Source: Sipunculus nudus (Eukaryota; Annelida; Sipuncula; Golfingiida; Sipunculidae). Taken from it: a stretch of DNA of 64,000 nt. The stretch is taken from assembly GCA_026874595.1 (NCBI GenBank), contig CM049321.1:4209479-4273478 (forward strand), read 5' to 3'. A program made the translations under genes and the position numbers. Under the pieces are notes generated by a model. It ran no database searches. It worked only from the letters and a program-made list of their open reading frames with translations, and was not told where the DNA came from. Below, piece after piece: positions 46,320-57,219 of this stretch. Within the stretch, counting starts at the first letter, position 1, and every line of letters starts with the position of its first letter.

Positions 46320-47390
46320 AAATCTGCTCATTGGTTACGGAGGAGTTTTCCGGAAACCTATGCGGCGGCGGGGTGCAACTAAAAAAAATTATCCGCAAAT
46401 CTCTGTTTTTGGCGGATACAGTTATTGAAAAATTTTATGTTAGTTGTTGGCAAGTGAAATGAATACAAACATCCCACTCTGAAGAATTAAAAATGATGAC
46501 TATGACGATCAAAATAACACTAGAAACTATAGAAAGATGATGAAAAATGAAGGTTCTAATTACCAGTTAAATATATAAAGCGTGCCTTATTATACGACAG
46601 AGGACTCTGAACGTTAAATCATAGGAATTTGAAAAAAGGCCCCTTGCAGATCGTCCATTGCCTTAGCTGCTTTCAGCAACATAACGTTTCATGTCCTTTT
46701 AAAGGTCGACTGTTTCGTGGTTTGTCCATATGTTAAAAAATGTATCACGCGATATGACCATTTACACCTTAAATAGAGCTTTGTTATAATTGCTCCGCAA
46801 TGTGTGATATTTAAACATTTGCGCCATGGTAAAAGTATCATATTCAGAACTCAGCTGTAACATATTGCTAAAAGGAAGTGCGTTTTTACCTCAGTGACTG
46901 TTTACTCGGTCCTGGAGGACAGGTATACCATACTGCTCAAGGCTTCAATTACAGTAACAGCAAGAACGTATTTATCTTTACTTGTGTACGAAACTTGTAC
47001 ATATTATTGTAGAGTTTGCACTTGCTCAAACGGAGAAATTTGCAAATTAGCTTACTGTAAATGAACTTAATTATAAAATGAATACCACAGATTATAATGT
47101 GGTTTCACCTTTTTACCGAAACAGATCGTACATGGAGCCTATAACCCTAGCCAGGCGCATATGTAGGAAAATGATTGAAATACCCTGTAAGATATAACTA
47201 ACATTTACTCACAAATCAGTGTCCAATATAAAACGGGTTAATGCATTTGTTATGGTTAACTTAAGAAACAAGCGTTTGAAAGTATTTTGAATTAAGCCTT
47301 ACAGCACCGTAATAGAACTCTTACTGATAATAACCTTTAGTGTGTACTTTGGATAACACATGTTATCCGTGGCAACACATCCGGCAAACA
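46320..47390. other. Intergenic DNA, nothing recognised
   Basis: No frames, repeats or RNA seen. Confidence 0.4.
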
Positions 47391-47392
47391 GT

Positions 47393-47448
47393 CAGGGGCG
47401 TAACCAGGATTTACCAGGGGGGTGTATAGCATACCCGCTGGCCAGTGA

Positions 47449-47509
<61 letters not shown>

Positions 47510-47692
47510 AGAATCAGCCTGCAGATAAAAGTGTACATTAATGAAAATTGATGCAAACATGACTGACGTTTTTAAAATTACATGCATTTAGTGTCTGAAA
47601 AGTTTTATTCCATCAGTACTACACGCAAAACCCTTTTTTCATGGCGGGGGGGGGGGCATGGCCGCCGGCGGTATCCCCTGGGTACGCCCCTG
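47393..47692. mobile_element. Complete MITE, 300 bp, 'CAGGGGCGTA' ends with internal (AT)n
   Basis: The left end CAGGGGCGTAACCAGGAT and the inverse of the right end CAGGGGCGTACCCAGGGG match at 15 of 18 positions. AACAG lies beside both ends as a possible target duplication. The interior has an (AT)n tract (47,449-47,505), AAGAATCAGCCTG and a G-run near 47,645. A truncated relative lies at 4074-4230. Confidence 0.82.
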
Positions 47693-47699
47693 AACAGCT

Positions 47700-48215
47700 G
47701 AGCGACGAAAGGAAATCTAATGGTAATATTAATCACATCCTCACCGCTGGCCGAAGCGTGCCCGTCCAAGGAACACATCAGTCAGTCAGACCAAATGGTT
47801 AAATGGCCATTCCTTCTTTTTCCAATGACGGGCTAAAAATCTAGGTTAAGTCCGTTGGGGGCGTCTGGACTGGGGACCCGCTGCTTTACGTCAGGTCAGA
47901 CATCTTTGGTTATGTGGTCTATGTGCCAGCGTATTATTGTTTTGTTTTTCTGACCCTGTCTTGTCCTCTTTCAAGGGTGTGTGATCCCGAATCATTAAGA
48001 AAATGCGATAATTTACTTATTTACTAAACCAACAATGCTGTCTTTATGTCAAGCAGCTATAACTCGTGTTTGTAATATTGGATGGTGTGCCAATTAATTT
48101 ATGATATCGATGATTGGTCGTTTTCCTTCATAATCGATTTAATCGAATACACTTTTGCTTAATCGATCATAAACGAATATGTATTTTCACAACCAAAGAA
48201 ATCATATTAGTCCAA
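47700..48215. other. Intergenic DNA, nothing recognised
   Basis: No feature found. Confidence 0.4.
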
Positions 48216-48219
48216 AAAA

Positions 48220-48515
48220 AAGGGTATGGTTCTCAGGCACTTTTTTCAGAAATCAATGCGGGCGGGCGATATTTTATTTTAATTTTTTTTACCTTTTTTT
48301 GTATGTTTCGATAAAAATGTCATATAATCAGGGAAACGCATGGAAATAACATATTTTTTTGGTAAACAGGTAAAATCAATTCATAACAAATAAAAATCTT
48401 ATCAAAATTGTGTTATGTTATAATCATTAAAAATGAAAATCATAATAAAAATGTTTGATGCGGGGAGATAAAATTGACGCGTGCGGTGCCGGAGAAACAG
48501 ACCTTTTTATTTTTT
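48220..48515. mobile_element. Degraded relative of the 'GGTTCTCAGGC' MITE
   Basis: GGTATGGTTCTCAGGCAC, GCGGGCGGGCGATATTT and, near the right end, TTTGATGCGGGGAGATAAAA and TTGACGCGTGCGGTGCC parallel the copy at 18,125-18,460. The right terminal repeat is eroded (GGAGAAACAGACC). Confidence 0.6.
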
Positions 48516-48519
48516 ATTT

Positions 48520-49080
48520 TTTTGCCTTATCCCGAAAAAAATATTCTTCCTTTGTCCGAGTTATAAGAAAGACGGGACACAAAACAACGGACAACATTAA
48601 AACAAACCCTTGTGCAATGAATATTCAAGTGTCAACGAACCTGGCCATTACCTTTAAATTATGCAGTGTGATGTACAAGTTAGGCTGAATTTACTCGGTC
48701 AGTAATTAAGTTATAATTCTATGCGGCATATTTCATGGTTATATAGATGGTACATAAAATAAAGGATTTAATAATCGATCATCGGTTGTTCTTTATCATT
48801 CGATCATCGAATGTGAGTTTACAACTGATTCCTTCCACTAATACGTATATAAGTAGCTATAGTTTTATTTACTGTAACAATAAGGCAACACCAATTAATT
48901 AACCGATCTACAGACTTTGTTAACAAAAAACATGGAACAAGTGAACTTTTTTGTATAATTAACCAGTTGTGACGAAATGAGTAGAAGATTGCCAAGAAAA
49001 TTACAGCGATTCGCTGCATCTTTTGCAAAGTTCCATATAATAAACACAAAATTTAGGCCATTTTCCTTACAATAAAAATT
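48520..49080. other. Intergenic DNA, nothing recognised
   Basis: Short ATCGATCATCG palindromic words near 48,772-48,810; nothing else. Confidence 0.35.
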
Positions 49081-49084
49081 ACTT

Positions 49085-49200
49085 TAAGGAATATATGCAG
49101 GATCCAAAATTAGCAGCATCGCCGAGGGTATGGTTCTCTTCTGCAACAAATGAAACAGGTCCATGGTAAACGGGAGAGGCGAATCCGCAGACTTATTAAC
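49085..49200 (+). repeat. Dispersed repeat R3, copy 2
   Basis: CAAAATTAGCAGCATCGCCG and GAGAGGCGAATCCGC match the block order at 15,905. Confidence 0.5.
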
Positions 49201-49204
49201 GTAT

Positions 49205-50785
49205 TTTTTTTTTGTCTGGCCTACAAATGTCAGACTAAAATGTAGCAATGTTATATGTGGCCCTATAACATACCACGTGCACGGTTTTTTTCTCAAGGCT
49301 ATTTCAGTGTCATATGTCTGGATATTAATCATATACTAAAAATAACAAAAGGGAACACGCAGCCGAGAGGTATACTTGTATATTCAACAAAATATTTCCT
49401 GGACGTCGACTTGTTATCCTGAAAGGAAATAAGAATCTGGAGAGACGTCAGTCCCCCTGTCAAACTTAATCTATGACAGGGCGTCTCGTTGGAGCACGGT
49501 GTTTTCCAAGGAAGTTTAAAAAAGGCAGTAGAACGCCATATGACGTCATCAGAGACAGAGGCTCTATAATTTTCAGGTTGAACTTGAACATTACCATTTG
49601 ATATTAGAAATTTATGCCAACTGCACGTTATTATATACCCAGTTTAGAACAGTTAGCGCTGAAGGGTCGTAAAAGGTACAGCTAAATTACATTTACAGGA
49701 TACGTGACTGTATTTATTTTCCCCATATAACATCTACAAAACCCTAAGGTCGGTGCTTCTAATATACAATTTAAAAATATATGATATTAAACCTTAAATC
49801 CCTGAAAATTTATTTCTACAGTCAAACAAGAACAAGAAATACAGGGCTTGTCGGTGTATCTCATTTTCTTAAGATCCTAGTCCGAATGCAGTGACGCCAA
49901 CATTACCCCTCCAAGCGCCCCAATCAAACATTTGGATTGCAATGTCTTTGATTGCACACATATTTTAAAATATTTGACTGATAACATCTATTTTACATTG
50001 CCTACAAGTCCCCAAATACGTTCCCATATCCCTGTTACTAAGGCTCTTGCAGCCACGCTTTTAGATACTTTGACTTATCAAACCACTCTGCCATCTATTT
50101 CATATAATGAACAAACCTTCAATTCTAAATCTTAACAACCAATCAAATATTTCGTACCAAACGTAAACCTTACACAATAGTCCAAAATGTTTACACACCG
50201 TGAGAACAACAAGATAACATTGGAAAATGAATATGTTTACAAGGCTTTTTTTATAAGTCAGATCAAACGGCCCTCTGACAACGGCAAACGTTTTATCTAA
50301 AAATAGCAATAGATGTGTTTCGGTTGCTTCGTGAAGTATACGAAGCATTTTTTTTTATTGGATCCGTTGCCTTGTTAATTATTCAGGAAATAGACGAGAG
50401 AGTGGCCTTATAAAACAAGGTCTCTGAAAGTGTAGCTGCATGCCAGAGCCTTGGTATTATGATCAGATAAGAGCCCGTACCGATTTTGTCCTGCATGACT
50501 TCCACTAATGTTTACACCTTGTTTATACTGTCTTGACTGACCAGTTTACCAACTTGAGGAAGTGTCATGGCGCCCGTGTGCTTGAAAACCAAACAGGAGG
50601 CTCATTTTGCGACAATTTGATGGAACTTAATATTTGTCGTACATGATCAAACTCACTTACGTCGTGACAGTCTAAAGCCCCATACAGTAATTAGGAGACA
50701 TTTATCGGATACTTGCATCGCATTTTAACGTAGATCTTATATTCGTTTTGCCTTTGCCCCCACCGTTTGCTGTACGTCCTATTGC
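49205..50785. other. Intergenic DNA, nothing recognised
   Basis: Frames of 67 and 82 codons at 49,932-50,348 show no motif. Confidence 0.4.
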
Positions 50786-50789
50786 TGGT

Positions 50790-50865
50790 CTCCAAATAAA
50801 CGGTGGTGCCGCTGATACGTTGTCACGCACCCCGTCTCCGGATACCCCGGAAATACCCTTTTTTA
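50790..50865 (+). repeat. Dispersed repeat R2, copy 2
   Basis: ACGGTGGTGCCGCT, TGTCACGCACC and CCGGAAATACCC before a T-run match 22,740-22,825. Confidence 0.5.
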
Positions 50866-50939
50866 TTTTGATACCATCTTATGTATTCAGCACTTCTAAT
50901 ATGCAGGGTTATGTTTAGCTATTAATACACTATGAGCAG

Positions 50940-51010
50940 GTTTTTATATGAGGCTGGAAGGCCAGTAAGCTGGTCGTAGACTCTAATGTCAGAGTGCCAA
51001 AATGGCGTTA
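50940..51010 (+). repeat. Dispersed repeat R1, right-end fragment
   Basis: AGCTGGTCGTAGACTCTAAT, then GTCAGAGTGCCAAAATGGCG, matches the right end of 17,050-17,475. Confidence 0.6.
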
Positions 51011-51534
51011 GAATATGTTGTCTCATAAAACACATAATCAGACGGCAGATGGAGATATATGGAGATGGTACTCTCATGTAATTATATATAAACAATTAGT
51101 TCTATGATATTGCTCCGAGCAGTCTTTGGCTTACTATATCATTTCATGTGCGAAATAATTCTGGTTGGATAAAAGTGTATCTATCACATTTCGTCAACCT
51201 TTAGGTATTGTCAGAGGTAATACTTATGCCATGAGTTGTAGCCAATTTGCAACGTAGACGCCTCCTTTAAGCACAGGTCACTGAATTCACGCTCCCAGTA
51301 ATAAGTGCAGTTCAGTCAACCTTCCCTAAGGCAACATCAAAAACAAATTTGTTCTACGGACTCTGGGAACATAGGCGTGGTGCAAATGGGCAGTTTTATT
51401 GTTTCATTTTGAGTTTTCCCTTCAAAGCAACAATACTTGGAATTTTAAATAAAAAATCAAACCTTTACTTCAAAACTAGTAATGCTGTAAAAAATCATAG
51501 CAACATTTAGTTTTTTTCCCATAAATTTAACAAT

Positions 51535-51640
51535 TCTTTTAGGTATTCCAGACAGGAGAGCAAATTGGCTACATTAGCGACGACCCGGCACTCATTAACA
51601 AATTCCATATAAAAACGCGAGCGGCGAACCGTAGAACAAT
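51535..51640 (+). repeat. Dispersed repeat R3, copy 3
   Basis: GCAAATTGGCTACATTAGCG and GCGAGCGGCGAACCG fit the R3 blocks. Confidence 0.45.
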
Positions 51641-52091
51641 TACTTTGTTTTGTGTTGCCTTTGCAGATAAAGACGAACGGAAACATCCATTGAACAAGGT
51701 GTAGCGTGTCCTAGGTCAATTATACGGGCACCTGTTGTGGATTTAGTCGCAAAATGTGCTCCCGATATCTCCCACAGTTAAGCGTATCCGTCTCCCAACT
51801 CCCAATTTCGCAGCCAGAATACAAGAGCCACATCAACGGCCAATGAAGCTTGTGTCATCTGCCCTCAGTGATCTTTCTGTACCGTTAATGTTCGGAACAG
51901 ATCACAAGTCCAATTTAGAATGATGAAGCATTCTTTTTTTGCCGAGTGCATAAAAACCAGGGCGCTCGGATATTTTTGTCTATAAATTAATGAAGTGTTA
52001 AATTGGAAAATACGGAAAACATCAAAGAGTTCTAAGTATTAAAAACAGACTAGGTAACAGCAAAACGGAACAGAACGACGGATGGACTGTG

Positions 52092-52250
52092 AGAGAGAGA
52101 GAGAAAGACAGAGAGAGGGAGATAGAGGGGGAGGGAAAACACTAAAGAGCAACTGCATACACTGATGAGAGAACAAAAGAGAGAGGGGGGGGGAAGACAG
52201 AGAAAGAGAGCAAGTACAAACACTGACATGGGAGAGAGAGATTACAATGG
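52092..52250. repeat. (GA)-rich tract
   Basis: GAGA runs are interspersed with GGGGG and GACAGAGA words. Confidence 0.9.
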
Positions 52251-52297
52251 AATCTACCACTTCATGGTGATCTCTGTTCCATCTCTGAATTTTCTCT

Positions 52298-52317
52298 CTT
52301 TTTTTTTTTTTTTTTGG
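52298..52317. repeat. Poly-T run
   Basis: About 17 T bases, directly before a CT-rich tract. Confidence 0.9.
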
Positions 52318-52413
52318 TCTCTCTCTTATTCTCTATCATTTTCTATTTGTCTTTCTATCTGTCAGTCCGTCAGTTTGTCTTTCTTTCTCTCCTTCCGTCA
52401 ACGTGTCTTACTG

Positions 52414-52419
<6 letters not shown>

Positions 52420-52461
<42 letters not shown>

Positions 52462-52467
52462 GCTCTC

Positions 52468-52517
<50 letters not shown>
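52420..52517. repeat. (CT)n-(AT)n compound microsatellite
   Basis: CT units at about 52,420-52,459 and AT units at 52,471-52,517. The order is the same as at 10,747-10,830. Confidence 0.95.
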
Positions 52518-52521
<4 letters not shown>

Positions 52522-52559
52522 CTATGAGAGACGGGGGGGGATAAAGAATAGAGAGTTAT

Positions 52560-53245
52560 TAAAACTGTGAGCCACAATCAATGCCGCTTCATGAAATATC
52601 GTGAACGACATAGCCTTATATAAAGCAACAATCGATGATTTGGGTGTTAATACCACCCCTTGTTGACACAGCGCGTGTTTGTCCAGGCGCTACCCGTCAA
52701 CACTTCAATTGAATTTACAGACACACGGGATATTACTGGATTCATAAATCACGCTCCGATATGAGGATTAGTCACGTGACCCCGGCGGCAATTCTGCATA
52801 TTGTATTATCTGTGATTTACACTCTAAATCGTTAAAGATAACATTTCGTCAGTGTCATACAATTCGGCCTCAAACAGCAATTATATTTCGGTCCCTTGCA
52901 GCGTCCATTTGTTTTGTTCTGGTGTCGTTGACGCATTTCTGTCCATCAATTAAGCTGTTTTGCTTAAGTCGTAAGATTATTTATTTTACTGAAATATTGA
53001 AAGCGTTTTTTGAGATCATGCCACTCTCCTACAGATTCACATAAACTAGTTCAGTTTAAATTGTAACTACAACCAATTTTTTAAAGTCAGTCTTTTCGCC
53101 GAGTTACACCAAGCTACGCCGAGCAACAGACAGATAGCCGAGCTAGAGACTTGACCGCCGAGCTACAAGAATTACGCCGGGCTTCATTTTGAGTGACAGC
53201 AAATATACTCATTTAATTCATGGGAAAACTTACATGCTGATACAG
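52560..53245. other. Intergenic DNA, nothing recognised
   Basis: A short GCCGAG-rich stretch at 53,095-53,185 (CGCCGAGTTACACCAAGCTA and similar) looks like a degenerate 12-20-bp repeat. Confidence 0.4.
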
Positions 53246-53248
53246 AAA

Positions 53249-53251
<3 letters not shown>

Positions 53252-53308
<57 letters not shown>
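53252..53308. repeat. (AT)n microsatellite
   Basis: About 28 AT units, 130 bp upstream of the 51-bp satellite. Confidence 0.95.
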
Positions 53309-53310
<2 letters not shown>

Positions 53311-54063
53311 GGTGATCAGGACGACCTCCTACATTTAATTGATCCTTCCCATGGTGTTACCCTGACCCTCAGCAAATCAACCTACTAAAGAAAACCAGAG
53401 GACTTATTTGAGGTTCACATTTTAAAGTTTCTCTTAGGTTCTCATTTTGAGGTTTAACTGAGGTTAGCATTTTAAGGTATTATCAAAGGTTCTCATTTTG
53501 AGGTTTATCAGAACTTAACATTTTAAGGTATTATCAAAGGTTCCCATTTTGAGGTTTATCAGAGGTTAACATTTTAAGGTATTATCAAAGGTTCTCATTT
53601 TGAGGTTTATCAGAGGTTAACATTTTAAGGTATTATCAAAGGTTCTCATTTTGAGGTTTATCATAGGTTAACATTTTAAGGTATTATCAAAGGTTCTCAT
53701 TTTGAGGTTTATCATAGGTTAACATTTTAAGGTATTATCAAAGGTTCTCATTTTGAGATTTATCAGAGGTTAACATTTTAAGGTATTATCAAAGGTTCTC
53801 ATTTTGAGGTTTATCAGAGGTTAACATTTTAAGGTATTATCAAAGGTTCTCATTTTGAGGTTTATCAGAGGTTAACATTTTAAGGTATTATCAAAGGTTC
53901 ACATTTTGAGGTTTATCAGAGATGAACATTTTAAGGTATTATCAAAGGTTCCCATTTTGAGGTTTATCAGAGGTTAACATTTTAAGGTATTATCAAAGGT
54001 TCTCATTTTGAGGTTTATCATAGGTTAACATTTTAAGGTATTATCAAAGGTTCTCATTTTGAG

Positions 54064-55826
54064 GTTTCCCAGTGGTGAACATTTTAAGGTATTATCAAAG
54101 GTTCTCATTTTGAGGTTTATCAGAGGTTAACATTTTAAGGTATTATCAAAGGTTCTCATTTTGAGGTTTATCAGAGATGAACATTTTAAGGCTATTATCA
54201 AAGGTTCTCATTTTGAGGTTTATCAGAGGTGAACATTATAAGGTATTATCAAAGGTTCTCATTTTGAGGTTTATCAGAGGTTAACATTTTAAGGTATTAT
54301 CAAAGGTTCTCATTTTGAGGTTTATCAGAGGTTAACATTTTAAGGTATTATCAAAGGTTCTCATTTTGAGGTTAATCATAGGTTAACATTTTAAGGTATT
54401 ATCAAAGCTTCTCATTTTGAGGTTAATCAGAGGTTAACATTTTAAGGTATTATCAAAGGTTCCCATTTTGAGGTTTATCAGAGGTTAACATTTTAAGGTA
54501 TTATTAAAGGTTCCATTTTGAGGTTTATCAGAGGTTAACATTTTAAGGTATTATCAAAGGTTCTCATTTTGAGGTTTATCAGAGGTGAACATTTTAAGGT
54601 ATTATCAAAGGTTCTCATTTTGAGGTTTATCAGAGGTTAACATTTTAAGGTATTATCAAAGGTTCTCATTTTGAGGTTTATCAGAGGTGAACATTTTAAG
54701 GTATTATCAAATGTTCTCATTTTGAGGTTTATCAGAGGTGAACATTTTAAGGTATTATCAAAGGTTCTCATTTTGAGGTTTATCAGAGGTTAACATTTTA
54801 AGGTATTATTAAAGGTTCCATTTTGAGGTTTATCAGAGGTTAACATTTTAAGGTATTATCAAAGGTTCTCATTTTGAGGTTTATCAGAGGTGAACATTTT
54901 AAGGTATTATCAAAGGTTCTCATTTTGAGGTTTATCAGAGGTTAACATTTTAAGGTATTATCAAAGGTTCTCATTTTGAGGTTTATCAGAGGTGAACATT
55001 TTAAGGTATTATCAAATGTTCTCATTTTGAGGTTTATCAGAGGTGAACATTTTAAGGTATTATCAAAGGTTCTCATTTTGAGGTTTATCAGAGGTTAACA
55101 TTTTAAGGTATTATCAAAGGTTCTCATTTTGAGGTTTATCAGAGGTGAACATTTTAAGGTATTATCAAAGGTTCTCATTTTGAGGTTAATCATAGGTTAA
55201 CATTTTAAGGTATTATCAAAGGTTCTCATTTTGAGGTTAATCAGAGGTTAACATTTTAAGGTATTATCAAAGGTTCCCATTTTGAGGTTTATCAGAGGTT
55301 AACATTTTAAGGTATTATCAAAGGTTCCCATTTTGAGGGTTTATCAGAGGTTAACATTTTAAGGTATTATCAAAGGTTCTCATTTTGAGGTTTCCCAGTG
55401 GTGAACATTTTAAGGTATTATCAAAGGTTCTCATTTTGAGGTTTATCAGAGGTTAACATTTTAAGGTATTATCAAAGGTTCTCATTTTGAGGTTTCTCAG
55501 AGGTTAACATTTTAAGGTATTATCAAAGGTTCTCATTTTGAGGTTTATCAGAGGTGAACATTTTAAGGTATTATCAAAGGTTCTCATTTTGAGGTTTATC
55601 AGAGGTTAACATTTTAAGGTATTATCAAATGTTCTCATTTTGAGGTTTATCAGAGGTTAACATTTTAAGGTATTATCAAAGGTTCTCATTTTGAGGTTAA
55701 TCATAGGTTAACATTTTAAGGTATTATCAAAGCTTCTCATTTTGAGGTTAATCAGAGGTTAACATTTTAAGGTATTATCAAAGGTTCCCATTTTGAGGTT
55801 TATCAGAGGTTAACATTTTAAGGTAT
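54064..55826 (+). repeat. 26-unit (about 1,326-bp) segmental duplication inside the satellite
   Basis: The rare variant GTTTCCCAGTGGTGAAC occurs at 54,064 and 55,390. The variant pair GTTAATCATAGG then CAAAGCTTCTC occurs at 54,371 and 55,696. The distances are 1,326 and 1,325 bp, or 26 units. Confidence 0.85.
54501..55110 (+). repeat. Six-unit (305-bp) higher-order duplication inside the satellite
   Basis: Markers TTATTAAAGGTTCCATTTTG (54,501 and 54,806) and CAAATGTTCTC (about 54,708 and 55,013) are each 305 bp apart. The intervening order of TTAAC and TGAAC unit variants is the same. Confidence 0.88.
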
Positions 55827-57219
55827 TATCAAAGGTTCCATTTTGAGGTTTATCAGAGGTTAACATTTTAAGGTATTATCAAAGGTTCTCATTTTGAGGT
55901 TTATCAGAGGTGAACATTTTAAGGTATTATCAAAGGTTCTCATTTTGAGGTTTATCAGAGGTTAACATTTTAAGGTATTATCAAAGGTTCTCATTTTGAG
56001 GTTGATCAGAGGTTAACATTTTAAGGTATTATCAAAGGTTCTCATTTTGAGGTTTATCAGAGGTGAACATTGTAAGGTATTATCAAAGGTTCTCATTTTG
56101 AGGTTTATCAGAGGTGAACATTTTAAGGTATTATCAAAGGTTCTCATTTTGAGGTTCATCAGAGGTTAACATTTTAAGGTATTATCAAAGGTTCTCATTT
56201 TGAGGTTTATCAGAGGTGAACATTTTAAGGTATTATCAAAGGTTCTCATTTTGAGGTTTATCAGAGGTTAACATTTTAAGGTATTATCAAAGGTTCTCAT
56301 TTTGAGGTTTATGAGGGGTTAACATTTTAAGGTATTATCAAAGGTTCTCATTTTGAGGTTTATCAGAGGTGAACATTTTAAGGTATTATCAAAGGTTCTC
56401 ATTTTGAGGTTCATCAGAGGTTAACATTTTAAGGTATTATCAAAGGTTCTCATTTTGAGGTTTATCAGAGGTTAACATTTTAAGGTATTATCAAAGGTTC
56501 TCATTTTGAGGTTTATCAGAGGTTAACATTTTAAGGTATTATCAAAGGTTCTCATTTTGAGGTTTATCAGAGGTTAACATTTTAAGGTATTATCAAAGGT
56601 TCTCATTTTGAGGTTTATCAGAGGTTAACATTTTAAGGTATTATCAAAGGTTCTCATTTTGAGGTTTATCAGAGTTTAACATTTTAAGGTATTATCAAAG
56701 GTTCTCATTTAGAGGTTTATGAGGGGTTAACATTTTTAGGTATTTTCAAAGGTTCTCATTTTGAGGTTTATCAGAGGTGAACATTTCAAGGTATTATCAA
56801 AGGTTCTCATTTTGAGGTTTATCAGAGATTAACATTTTAAGGTATTATCAAAGGTTCTCATTTTGAGGTTTATCAGAGGTTAACATTTTAAGGTATTATC
56901 AAAGGTTCTCATTTTGAGGTTTATCAGAGGTTAACATTTTAAGGTATTATCAAAGGTTCTCATTTTGAGGTGTATCAGAGGTTAACATTTTAAGGTATTA
57001 TCAAAGGTTCTCATTTTGAGGTTTATCAGAGGTTAACATTTTAAGGTATTATCAAAGGTTCTCATTTTGAGGTTTATCAGAGGTAAACATTTTAAGGTAT
57101 TATCAAAGGTTCTCATTTTGAGGTTTATCAGAGGTTAACATTTTAAGGTATTATCAAAGGTTCTCATTTTGAGGTTTATCTGAGGTTCTTTTGATCAGGT
57201 TCATTTGCTAAGGTTCTAA

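Larger units (their letters stand above)
53395..57215 (+). repeat. Satellite array: about 73 copies of a 51-bp dimeric unit
   Basis: Each unit is two related monomers: A (25 bp, core AGGTTCTCATTTTGAGGT then TTATCAG) and B (26 bp, core AGGTTAACATTTTAAGGT then ATTATCAA). Regular units run from 53,436 to 57,182. At both edges lone or diverged monomers appear (53,408-53,435 and 57,183-57,215), as expected for an array that grew from a monomeric ancestor. All six frames have a stop in every unit, so it is non-coding. GC is about 29%. Each A monomer has a small CTCA/TGAG inverted repeat. Confidence 0.97.

Noticed and set aside
53436-57182. Coding repeat protein from the 51-bp (17-codon) unit
   Set aside because: Each of the six frames has a stop codon in every unit.
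53395-57215. CRISPR-like array
   Set aside because: Units are directly adjacent with no unique spacers; this is a tandem satellite in a eukaryotic genome.
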